Source: Bacteroidetes bacterium GWC2_46_850 (GTDB taxonomy: Bacteria > Bacteroidota > Bacteroidia > Bacteroidales > Dysgonomonadaceae). From it: a stretch of 64,000 nucleotides of DNA. The notes below the pieces were generated by a model. The model was not told the origin of the DNA. It was given only the letters and a program-made list of their open reading frames with translations, and ran no database searches. Both the position numbers and the translations under genes were made by a program. The stretch covers positions 124,001 through 188,000 of the forward strand of contig MENQ01000001.1 in NCBI GenBank assembly GCA_001768325.1, written 5' to 3'. Positions 28,591 through 37,289 of the stretch are shown one piece after another (position 1 is the stretch's first letter; every line of letters starts with the position of its first letter).

Positions 28591-28634
28591 AAACAAAAAC
28601 GCTAAATTATTTATTACAAATAATTTAGCGTTTT
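28591..28634 (-). terminator. Element-borne replacement terminator for tRNA-Leu
   Basis: aaaacgctaaattatt-N7-aataatttagcgtttt, 16-bp perfect stem; minus-strand T-rich tail (ttttgttt); directly downstream of tRNA-Leu. Confidence 0.75.
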
Positions 28635-28640
28635 AAAATC

Positions 28641-28654
28641 GTACCCAGAGCCGG
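28641..28654. repeat. attR: attR within the 3' end of tRNA-Leu
   Basis: gtacccagagccgg identical to 11923-11936. Confidence 0.8.
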
Positions 28655-28725
28655 GATCGAACCGGCATGGAAGTGAATCCACTGGTGTTTGAGACCAGCG
28701 CGTCTACCAATTCCGCCATCTGGGC
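28642..28725 (-). tRNA. tRNA-Leu: tRNA-Leu (anticodon CAA)
   Basis: Minus strand GCCCAGATGGCGGAATTGGTAGACGCGCTGGTCTCAAACACCAGTGG...GGTTCGATCCCGGCTCTGGGTA; long variable arm; CCA not encoded. Confidence 0.95.
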
Positions 28726-28972
28726 ATCTTGTAGAAAAGTGAGTGCAAAAGTACACATATTTTCGGGATTACGAAAAAGTTATCTTTATTTTTATGCATT
28801 TTAACCCCGGCTTTTCCATGCGAATACTTTTTTGTTCGTATCTTTAAGGGTACAAAAGCGGGGCTGAAAACAAAATGTAAGGATGAAGTGTTATTTATGA
28901 TACAAGTCTCTCTTGGAACGATCAATCAGCACCCGATGGAATTTTCATTTTATTCAATTTATAATCTTAGGA

Positions 28973-30055
28973 ATGAGAAACAGTGATAATTATTGTGTAA
29001 TTATGTGTGGCGGTGTGGGAAGCCGCTTCTGGCCATTCAGCAAAGAAGACAAACCCAAGCAGTTCCTCGATTTTTTCGGTACAGGACGATCCCTGCTGCA
29101 AAGTACCTTCGACCGTTTTAAAAAAATAGTTCCCGTAGAAAATATCTACCTCGTAACCAACGATGCGTACGCAGAAACAATCAAAAAGCAATTGCCGGAG
29201 ATTGAAGACAGTCAGCTTCTGCTGGAGCCGATCAGACGCAATACGGCTCCGGCTATTGCCTACGCCTCATTCAGGATCAGGGCTGTAAATCCCGTTGCCA
29301 ACATCATCGTGGCTCCTTCCGATCATCTGATCATGAATGAAGAGCAGTTTGAGGCCGATATGAAAAAAGGGTTGGAATTCGTAGGTCAAAACCCGGTTCT
29401 GCTCACACTGGGAATCAAACCCAGTCGCCCTGAAACCGGCTACGGCTATATCCAGGTGGATGAAAAGGATATGGACGGGATTCAAAAGGTGAAGGCTTTT
29501 ACCGAGAAACCCAATCTCGACCTGGCCAGGATGTTTGTAAACAGTGGCGAATTTGTATGGAACTCAGGCATCTTTCTCTGGAACGTAAACAGCATCATCG
29601 ATGCTTTCAGAAAATATCTGCCTGATGTTGTTCAGAAGTTTAATGAAGGGAAAGAGCTGTTTAATACACCTTCAGAGAAGCAGTTTATTGATACCAGCTT
29701 CCCCTTCTGCCCCAATATATCCATCGACTACGGGATATTGGAAAAGGCTGACAACGTGTATGTAAACATTTCCAATTTCGGGTGGAGCGATCTGGGTACC
29801 TGGGGTGCGCTGCATGATGTATCGAAACGCGACAGTGACAACAATGCACAGTTGAATTGCAAAACATTGTATATTGAAAGTAACGACAACATTGTTGCGA
29901 TGAGTGATGACAAGCTGGTCGTACTGCAGGGATTAGAGGATTATATCGTAGCTGAATCGGACAATGTGTTGTTGATATGCAAAAAGAGCGAAGAACAACG
30001 CATCAAGCACTTCGTGACGGATGTAAAATTCCGATACGGAGATGAGTATGTTTGA
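28973..30055 (+). CDS. manC: Mannose-1-phosphate guanylyltransferase
   Basis: CVIMCGGVGSRFWPFSKEDKPKQFLDFFG, LLEPIRRNTAPAIAYA, EKPNLDLARMFVNSGEFVWNSGIF. Confidence 0.93.
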   Translation: MRNSDNYCVIMCGGVGSRFWPFSKEDKPKQFLDFFGTGRSLLQSTFDRFKKIVPVENIYLVTNDAYAETIKKQLPEIEDSQLLLEPIRRNTAPAIAYASFRIRAVNPVANIIVAPSDHLIMNEEQFEADMKKGLEFVGQNPVLLTLGIKPSRPETGYGYIQVDEKDMDGIQKVKAFTEKPNLDLARMFVNSGEFVWNSGIFLWNVNSIIDAFRKYLPDVVQKFNEGKELFNTPSEKQFIDTSFPFCPNISIDYGILEKADNVYVNISNFGWSDLGTWGALHDVSKRDSDNNAQLNCKTLYIESNDNIVAMSDDKLVVLQGLEDYIVAESDNVLLICKKSEEQRIKHFVTDVKFRYGDEYV

Positions 30056-30080
30056 GGCATAGACAGGAATCAGAAAAAAG

Positions 30081-30110
30081 AAAGGGTTCGGCATACATGC
30101 CGAACCCTTT
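30081..30110 (+). terminator. Intrinsic (bidirectional-capable) terminator after manC
   Basis: aaagggttcggcat-ac-atgccgaaccctttt perfect stem, between manC and the convergent GH51 gene. Confidence 0.85.
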
Positions 30111-30173
30111 TGTTTGATGTTGTACGATGGTTGCTGCCCGGCGGTAGTCAGGCTGCAATTACCGATGTCCACC

Positions 30174-32138
30174 CTAATCGGTATAACCAATCACAAACAG
30201 ATTAAATGAGTAGGGCTTCACGTCGGTAGATAATTTCGATCCGTTCAGTGTTGTCGTGGAGGATACCGGCACAATGGCATCGGGGGTGTCGAGCCTGTTT
30301 TCCTCATCCTGGCCTCCTTGCAAAAGAATGGTTTCCACCTCGGGACGAAGCTGCATTTTCTTTTTCATTCCTTCCAGGCTCACCACAATAGGACGGTTTT
30401 CCTGCGACGTGTTGCTTAGCTTTACAATGATCTCTTTCTTTTTTGTATCGATCACAGCGGAGCCATACAATCCCTGTTGTCCGGTAAGGGGTGCCTGGTT
30501 CCAGGTGAGTGGCAGCACGTTTGTTCCGGCATGGTGGCCGTATAGTTTCTGCACATAATAATTGGGTGTGCGCACCATCCGCAGGTTGTCGAACCAGATC
30601 AGGTCGGGACGCCACTGCCAGGCATCCACGTGTGCCAGCAGGGGAGCATAGGTAGCCATGTGTACCACATCTGCATTCCGTTCCAGCCCGGTCATAAAGG
30701 ATGCTTCGGTGAGGGCCGACTCGAAGTTGTTGGCTCTGGTTTTGTGGTGACTCGCATACTCACCGGCAAAAACCTTGGGCCCTTTGCGGTCGTAAGAGTC
30801 ATATCGTGCTGCATTGTCCAGAAACCACTGGGGCGGGCGATAATAATGTTCATCCACCAGATCCACCTTGAGTCTCTTCATCTCCGGCCATAGATATTCA
30901 AAGTCTTTACCCTCTGCCTGGGGACCTGAACTGCCGATGATCTTTATTTCCGGATACTTGGCCCGGATGGCTTCGATGAATTTTTCCAGACGTGCAGGGT
31001 ACTCAGGCCCCCACTGTTCGTTGCCGATGCCGATAAATTTCATGTTAAACGGTTCGGGGTGACCCATCTCCGCTCTTACCTTTCCCCATTGGGTGGAGGT
31101 GGCACCATTGGCAAATTCAATCAGATCCAGCGCATCCTGGATATAATCGCCCAGTTCACCCACGGGGACATGACAATGTTCACCGTCGTTCTGATACTGG
31201 CAGGCTAGCCCCACATTGACAACAGGCAGCGGTTCGGCTCCCATATCCTCTGAAAGGAGAAACAGTTCGTAGAAGCCCATGCCGTAGGTCTGAAAATAAT
31301 CGGGATAGAGACGATGGGCAAAGGTGTAATGCCAGCGGTTCTCGTTCAAGGGACGGTTCTCCACAGGGCCCACCGACTTTTTCCAGTCGTAGCGGGTCTC
31401 CAGATCAGTTCCCTCAATAATACATCCACCCGGGAAGCGGAAAAGTCCGGGATTTAACTCGTCAAGTGCCGTAGCCAGGTCTTTGCGCAATCCGTTGTCG
31501 CGGCCTTTCCAGGTATCAGTCGGAAAAAGTGAGATGTGCTCCAGATCCAACGGCCCTTCCGAAGTGAGGAAGATGCGGAGTGTGGCATGGGACTCTTCTT
31601 TGGGAGCAGTGAGAATCACTTCATACTTTTTCCAATCGCCGGAGGTGATCTCCAGCTCTTTCCCTTCTATTGGATTGTTTGCGGCATCCACCAGCTCAAC
31701 CCTGATCTTCTGCGGAGCTTTGTTTGCCGCACTGCGCGCCCATACCGAAAAACGGTAGGTCTCATCTTTCTTCAGGCCGATGCCCCTGAACCCCTCATTT
31801 TCGAGACCGGTATGTTTGTGTGCGTGTCCTGAATAGCTCAGTCGCACGTAATGCGGATTGCGTTCAAAGGGAGCACCGTCACTGCGCACCTCCACTTTGC
31901 CGAAACTGTTCCATCCCATCAACGACTGGGGAAACTCGAAAGAGCGGTTCTTAATCAGCTCGGCATAGAGACCGCCATCTGCGCCAAAATTGATGTCCTC
32001 AAAAAAGAGTCCGTACATGGTGGACTGAATGGGGGCACCCTGTTTTTTTACATTGACAACAAGATCCATGGTTTGTTGCTGGGCGGATATACTTCCTGCG
32101 AGGCATATCACGACCATAATTGATAAAGTCTTCTTCAT
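30174..32138 (-). CDS. GH51 alpha-L-arabinofuranosidase (with N-terminal CBM-like region)
   Basis: YGLFFEDINFGADGGLYAELIKNRSFEFP, RFPGGCIIEG, GIGNEQWGPEY, DEHYYRPPQWF motifs. Confidence 0.93.
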   Translation of the reverse strand: MKKTLSIMVVICLAGSISAQQQTMDLVVNVKKQGAPIQSTMYGLFFEDINFGADGGLYAELIKNRSFEFPQSLMGWNSFGKVEVRSDGAPFERNPHYVRLSYSGHAHKHTGLENEGFRGIGLKKDETYRFSVWARSAANKAPQKIRVELVDAANNPIEGKELEITSGDWKKYEVILTAPKEESHATLRIFLTSEGPLDLEHISLFPTDTWKGRDNGLRKDLATALDELNPGLFRFPGGCIIEGTDLETRYDWKKSVGPVENRPLNENRWHYTFAHRLYPDYFQTYGMGFYELFLLSEDMGAEPLPVVNVGLACQYQNDGEHCHVPVGELGDYIQDALDLIEFANGATSTQWGKVRAEMGHPEPFNMKFIGIGNEQWGPEYPARLEKFIEAIRAKYPEIKIIGSSGPQAEGKDFEYLWPEMKRLKVDLVDEHYYRPPQWFLDNAARYDSYDRKGPKVFAGEYASHHKTRANNFESALTEASFMTGLERNADVVHMATYAPLLAHVDAWQWRPDLIWFDNLRMVRTPNYYVQKLYGHHAGTNVLPLTWNQAPLTGQQGLYGSAVIDTKKKEIIVKLSNTSQENRPIVVSLEGMKKKMQLRPEVETILLQGGQDEENRLDTPDAIVPVSSTTTLNGSKLSTDVKPYSFNLFVIGYTD

Positions 32139-32262
32139 TTTATCGGGTTTGTTTAAAGGTTTGTTATATGTTCATTGTCATTGATCTTTTAGAAACGATC
32201 GGCATTGATCGCAGGCCGTTGTTTATCCGGTCGAGACGGTTTCCTAATGAGGATGAACAAGT

Positions 32263-34638
32263 CTATGGCGTTGCATCATAACGAGAGAGTAGCCTGACCT
32301 CGGTGATCTTTGCAGTACGGCTTCCGGGGGTAGCCAAAAACCGCACAGTGATGGTTCTCTTTTTGGCTGATTCTTCCGAAATCGGCAGAATCAGCACTTC
32401 CGTTTCCATCCCTTTGCCGCCGGTTAATGACAACGTTTTCACCCGCTCGCCATTGATGAGGATGTCGAAGTTCCGGGAGCGGTCGTTGTTGAAACAGGCA
32501 ACATATAGATATTTGCCTTTCAGGTCGTCGTTCTTCAGCTGGTAGCTGAACCAGCCCGCTGCCTCCCGCCATCGAGTATCCTCGAAGACGCCGGCATTTG
32601 ATTTTTCTGAAGCAATTGAATGATCCGACTCGGGCTGCTGCTCTCCGCAGACTACCTTGTCTACCGTGGCGGCATCGAGTTGCAGGCGTTCTTCCTCGTC
32701 CTGCTCCATCTTTAGCCGGATCCTGCTTGCCTCCTCCGCGGTGGCTTGGGGCCAGTAGATGATGTATCGGGAGGCGTGCAGGGAAGAGAAGGGAATCAGT
32801 TCCATGCCGGCTTCGTATGTCTCCGGATAGAGACTTGAGAGGTGAAAGGTAAGTGGTTTGCCCTTCACCGGTGTCACCAGTGATGCCAGGTTATCGGGAT
32901 CACCCACCAACAGGGGCATATTTTTTAGCGGTACTTGTCTGCCGTGGGCGATATGTCCACCCCGGCTGTCATCGGCAAAGAGGCCTGTCTGATCCTCCTT
33001 GCTCGTTCGGGCAGCAAGCACCAGGGGGCCATAGAGAAAGGAATAATAATGGGAATGATCGGGAAGCTGTTCCGTTCTGATCTGCATGGGAAGGTGAACC
33101 TCCACTTTGTCGCCCTTCTTCCATCTCTTGCTGACAGGGATATAACCATCTTTGGGTATGGCGGGTACTGCTTTGCCGTTAACCCTGACTTGAAGGGATC
33201 CTGCTTCTACCCATTCCGGATAACGGAGTTGCAAAGTGAACTTTTTCTTTCCCTGGGGATTTACCGTGATCCGGGTGCCGGATTCCGCGGGGAAGTTATT
33301 CTCCTGAATGATTTCCGTTTGTTGATCCATCCACTGCAACTGAGAGGGTATAAACAGGTTTACATACAATTCGTCGGCGGTATGTGCATAGATCATCTCC
33401 CCATATTTGCCATGATTCTCGATACCGGAACCCACGCAGCACCACATGCTGGTGTGGGGCTGCGAATAAACGCGATAATGACCCGGTCGCATCGGAGTGA
33501 AATAGACCAATCCCCCCGTTTCGGGATGTTGCGATGAGAGAATGTGGTTGTATAGTGCCCGTTCGTAATACCCGATGTATTTGCTGTCTTTCGATGTCTG
33601 GTACAGCATTTTGGTCAATCGCAACATGTTGTGGGTATTGCATGTTTCGGGACCCTCGATGTGGCTGATCATCCGGGAGAAATCATCCACCGGATTAAAA
33701 TGTTCGGAGACGCTGTTTCCGCCCATGGAAACCGACCGATGCTCCACCACGGTCTCCCAGAAGAAGCGGGCTGCTTGTTCCCATGATTCATTCCCTTCCA
33801 GATCGGCGATGCGTTTGAAGCCGAGTACTTTGGGTATTTGTGTGTTGGCATGCTTCCCCGTCAGTTCATCCTGTCGCTTTATTAATGGATCCAGTATCAT
33901 CTGATGTGAAAACTGATGCGCCAGCTTCAGATATTTCTTCTCACCGGTGATGGCCGCTACATCGGCAAAGGTCTCGTTCAACCCGCCGTGTTCACTGCGC
34001 AGCATATCCTGAATCTGCTCTTCCGTGAGGTTTGAGACCAGCCTGATGGCCCAGTCGGTCATTTTTACCAGCATCTCTTTCGCCTCTTCCATGCCGGCCA
34101 CCAGGTAGGCGTCTCTTAATCCGGCGTAGGTCTTGTGGATGTTGTAAAGTGGTACCCATTTGCCGTTGAGGCTGAAGCCGCCCGCATCGATCTTTCCGGA
34201 GGCAATCTCTTCCCAAATGGCTTTGCCTCCCGGTACGCCCCCGATATAGCCATTGCCATTGGCATCCTGACACCGTTGTAATTCGGCAAGCATGTAAAGG
34301 AGCCTGTTTTTAATTTCTGTATCGCCAGTGGAGGCGTACATCAGGGAGAGGGCCGAGAGATAGTGCCCTCCGATATGTCCGTCGAGTCCGCTATTTTCCC
34401 AGTTGGTGTAGCTTGTTGCCTTCGATGCCAATCCGGCCTCCCGCAGAAAAGGAGCCAGTAGCCGGTCGGCATCCAGTTCCAGCAGATACTTTTTATTCAA
34501 GTCCTGTGCATGTTTAAAGGGACTGTCCAGGAGCTTCACATCCTGTAATGGGAAGTAGCTGACCTGTGACGTTGTCTGACCCTGAGCAAGTATAACCCAG
34601 ATGAGAAGGAACGGGAGTATGTATCTTTGTTTGTTCAT
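32263..34638 (-). CDS. GH127 (DUF1680) beta-L-arabinofuranosidase
   Basis: LLAPFLREAGL...GLDGHIGGHYLSALSLMYAST, ETCNTHNMLRLTKMLYQ, CCVGSGIENHGKYGEMIY. Confidence 0.92.
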   Translation of the reverse strand: MNKQRYILPFLLIWVILAQGQTTSQVSYFPLQDVKLLDSPFKHAQDLNKKYLLELDADRLLAPFLREAGLASKATSYTNWENSGLDGHIGGHYLSALSLMYASTGDTEIKNRLLYMLAELQRCQDANGNGYIGGVPGGKAIWEEIASGKIDAGGFSLNGKWVPLYNIHKTYAGLRDAYLVAGMEEAKEMLVKMTDWAIRLVSNLTEEQIQDMLRSEHGGLNETFADVAAITGEKKYLKLAHQFSHQMILDPLIKRQDELTGKHANTQIPKVLGFKRIADLEGNESWEQAARFFWETVVEHRSVSMGGNSVSEHFNPVDDFSRMISHIEGPETCNTHNMLRLTKMLYQTSKDSKYIGYYERALYNHILSSQHPETGGLVYFTPMRPGHYRVYSQPHTSMWCCVGSGIENHGKYGEMIYAHTADELYVNLFIPSQLQWMDQQTEIIQENNFPAESGTRITVNPQGKKKFTLQLRYPEWVEAGSLQVRVNGKAVPAIPKDGYIPVSKRWKKGDKVEVHLPMQIRTEQLPDHSHYYSFLYGPLVLAARTSKEDQTGLFADDSRGGHIAHGRQVPLKNMPLLVGDPDNLASLVTPVKGKPLTFHLSSLYPETYEAGMELIPFSSLHASRYIIYWPQATAEEASRIRLKMEQDEEERLQLDAATVDKVVCGEQQPESDHSIASEKSNAGVFEDTRWREAAGWFSYQLKNDDLKGKYLYVACFNNDRSRNFDILINGERVKTLSLTGGKGMETEVLILPISEESAKKRTITVRFLATPGSRTAKITEVRLLSRYDATP

Positions 34639-34675
34639 TGTATGGTATAAATTTTCAAACAACGGATTATTGGCA

Positions 34676-37279
34676 TCAGTTGTGGAGTTTGTTTTCTCTC
34701 TTTATTCGGATAATGGAAAATGAGTAGGCGGGCAAGTCATAGTCCAGTTGCCCGGAAACGGCCAGTGCTGATTCTTCGGGTCTGACGGTTTCATCATCCA
34801 AATTTCCCTGCATCACCGTCAACATTGCTGGTGCATTTCCGGGTATCTGCATGTCTGTCAGGTCGATGTTAGACGAGACTGTGACAGGCAGTAAATTGAC
34901 CAGCTTGATGATGAGGTCGTTGGTTTCCTTGTCCGTTACGAAAGAGGCAGCAATGCGTTTTCGGACATCCTCCCGGTTATCAGAAGGAATAATCCTGCTT
35001 GCGATGTACTCGCTGCCGGCATGATGGCCGAACAGCTTCTGCACATAATAGCCCACGGTTGGTTTTACCTCCGTGTTGTTGAAATAGATCAGGTCGGGGT
35101 TCCATTGTGTAAAACCCTCTTTGGCCAGCAACGGCGCATAGGAGGTCATTGCCACAATATCGGCGTTCCGTTCCACATTGATCAGGTGTAATGCCTCGCA
35201 AAGAGCCGTCTCCAGGTTGTTGTGGCGACCGGGCACGTGGGCTGCATATTCTCCCAGGTATACTTTGGCTTTGGATCGATCATAACGGTCGTAGTAGTCC
35301 TGATTATTCAGGTACCATCCGGGTGGCTGGTAGTAATGCTCGTCCACCAGCGTCAGTCCCATCTCCGTAGCCAGGTTCCAGCCTTCCACATAGTCCGATC
35401 CCTCACTAAAAGGACCCGCAGTACCAATCACGGTGATTTCGGGGTATTTCTCTCTGATGGCGTTGTGGATCATCACAAACCGCTCCGCAAAAATATCGGA
35501 TATCAGGTCTTCGTTGCCCACGCCGATGTATTTCAGGTTGAACGGTTTGGGGTGACCTGCCTCGGCTCTTTTCTTGCCCCATTCCGACTTGGCATCACCA
35601 TTGGCATATTCAATCAGATTCAATACCGTCTGGATGTATGCATCCATTTCCTCCATGGGGATTCCGCCCTGTTGTCCACCAATCACGCAACCGTGGTGGG
35701 CGGAGTTCTGACAGGGAACACCTGCTGCCACAACCGGTACCGGTTCGGCGCCGATATCTTCACAGAACTGGAAATATTCATAATAACCCAGCCCGAACGA
35801 CTGCTGGTAACCCCACAGGTTGCGCTGCGGCTTTCTGGCTTCGAGCGGACCGATGGTGTTCTCCCAGCGATAGATGTTGCCGATTCCATCGCCATGAGCC
35901 ACGCACCCTCCCGGGAACCGCATGAAACGCGGTTTCAGGTCGGCCAGCACCTGTGCCAGGTCGGCCCTCATCCCGTTTTTACGTCCCTTGAATGTCTTCT
36001 GCGGGAACAGGGAGATCATATCAAGATCGACCCTGCCTGTTTGTTGCGGTGTTAATTCAATGCGGGCATCGTCTGCCGTGTGCGTGGCGGTGATCACTGT
36101 TTCCTGCTTTTTCCACTCGTTACCGATGGTGCGGGTGATGGTCTCTCCATATATTTCACCGTTTTTTCCTGTCAGGCGCACCCGGATGGGACCTCTTTTC
36201 TTTTCGGGACTACGGGCAAACAGGGAAAGGTCATATCTTTCACCAGCTTTCAGTGGAATACCATTGAATCCTTCGTTGACCAGCGCGACATCTTCTTTAT
36301 CGATATGCAACACGGCATAGTGCCTGTTGTGCGGATGAATGGGGGAGAGGGTATCAATCTGAAAGGCATCGGCATGGCGAAGCGACCAGGCAGTGCGGCT
36401 GTTCCAGTTTTTATCCCTTCCCTCCTTGTCGGCCGGATCATATTCAAACCCCCTGTTTTGGATCAGTTCGGCATACAAGCCTCCGTCGGCGGCATAGTTG
36501 ATGTCCTCATAGAAGATGCCCATCAGCAGGCTGCTGATCGGCTTCTTTGCTTCTGCATCGGGTTTGATGGAGACAGCGAGCGGTTCCTTGAAGCGGTCGG
36601 GAGAGAGAGCCACCCTTTCGCTATTCAGCAGTTGTTTGTAGGCAGCCAGTCGCTGTGCGGAGATCAACCTGTCGATCACCTGCCAGGGTACACGATGGAT
36701 CGTGCCTGTCTGCCTGTTCCCCGCGACCATCACTTCACGCCTGCTGCTTTCAGGAAGTTCCTGCATGACAGCGGGTGTGAAATGTTTGAAATCGCTTGTA
36801 AAACTTTGAAAAGTTCCTTTTGCCGGTTTGTCACGCTGCCAACGAATCTCAAATCCCCTGTTTTGCTTATCGTGGCTTATTTCTGGAAACAGGCAGTTGC
36901 CTTGGGACATCAACACTGGGTAGGACTGCGGCTTCCAGTAGACCAAGTCGTTGGAGACTGTGTGGGCGATTGCACCATCCTCGTTGTTCAGGCTCCACAC
37001 AGCGTGCCATTGCCCGTCGGGTGCCTGCGTCAGGAAGGGGTTGTGCATTCTTTTCTGTGATCCCCACCGACCGTAGTCCGACTTCAGAAAGGTGTGGCGA
37101 TGGCCGATGGCGTGCCAGCTATCCTGATCGGTGCTCCAGGCAAAATATAATCCGCTTCCGTTGTCTTCGCCATAAGCAAAGAGGAAAGCTGAATCAGGTT
37201 CATTGGCATACAATAGGCTCGCTGTCGGTAAAAAGAGCAGGAGTGCTGACATGATGACCGGCAAAAGAAACTTTCTCAT
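34676..37279 (-). CDS. GH51 alpha-L-arabinofuranosidase with N-terminal GH43-like/propeller-like extension
   Basis: N-term DSAFLFAYGEDNGSGLYFAWSTDQDSWHAIG...SNDLVYWKPQSYPVL; then GIFYEDINYAADGGLYAELIQNRGFEYD, RFPGGCVAHG, VGNEDLISDIF, DEHYYQPPGWY. Confidence 0.9.
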   Translation of the reverse strand: MRKFLLPVIMSALLLFLPTASLLYANEPDSAFLFAYGEDNGSGLYFAWSTDQDSWHAIGHRHTFLKSDYGRWGSQKRMHNPFLTQAPDGQWHAVWSLNNEDGAIAHTVSNDLVYWKPQSYPVLMSQGNCLFPEISHDKQNRGFEIRWQRDKPAKGTFQSFTSDFKHFTPAVMQELPESSRREVMVAGNRQTGTIHRVPWQVIDRLISAQRLAAYKQLLNSERVALSPDRFKEPLAVSIKPDAEAKKPISSLLMGIFYEDINYAADGGLYAELIQNRGFEYDPADKEGRDKNWNSRTAWSLRHADAFQIDTLSPIHPHNRHYAVLHIDKEDVALVNEGFNGIPLKAGERYDLSLFARSPEKKRGPIRVRLTGKNGEIYGETITRTIGNEWKKQETVITATHTADDARIELTPQQTGRVDLDMISLFPQKTFKGRKNGMRADLAQVLADLKPRFMRFPGGCVAHGDGIGNIYRWENTIGPLEARKPQRNLWGYQQSFGLGYYEYFQFCEDIGAEPVPVVAAGVPCQNSAHHGCVIGGQQGGIPMEEMDAYIQTVLNLIEYANGDAKSEWGKKRAEAGHPKPFNLKYIGVGNEDLISDIFAERFVMIHNAIREKYPEITVIGTAGPFSEGSDYVEGWNLATEMGLTLVDEHYYQPPGWYLNNQDYYDRYDRSKAKVYLGEYAAHVPGRHNNLETALCEALHLINVERNADIVAMTSYAPLLAKEGFTQWNPDLIYFNNTEVKPTVGYYVQKLFGHHAGSEYIASRIIPSDNREDVRKRIAASFVTDKETNDLIIKLVNLLPVTVSSNIDLTDMQIPGNAPAMLTVMQGNLDDETVRPEESALAVSGQLDYDLPAYSFSIIRIKRENKLHN

Positions 37280-37289
37280 CGTTCTCTGT

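Larger units (their letters stand above)
11923..28654. mobile_element. Integrative and mobilizable element inserted in tRNA-Leu (int, replication genes, mob, type I R-M cargo)
   Basis: 14-bp direct repeat gtacccagagccgg (tRNA-Leu 3' end) at both ends; tyrosine integrase adjacent to the left end; 25-bp subterminal repeats; relaxase but no conjugation-apparatus genes. Confidence 0.88.

Noticed and set aside
11923-28654. Self-transmissible conjugative element (ICE)
   Set aside because: Relaxase, integrase and replication genes are present but no coupling protein or Tra/VirB-type apparatus genes, so mobilizable rather than conjugative is the supported call.
35222-37060. Long antisense ORFs (277 aa at 35222..36055 and 326 aa at 36080..37060) opposite the GH51 gene
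   Set aside because: They overlap a well-supported GH51 CDS on the other strand, show no recognisable domains and look like shadow ORFs of biased codon usage.
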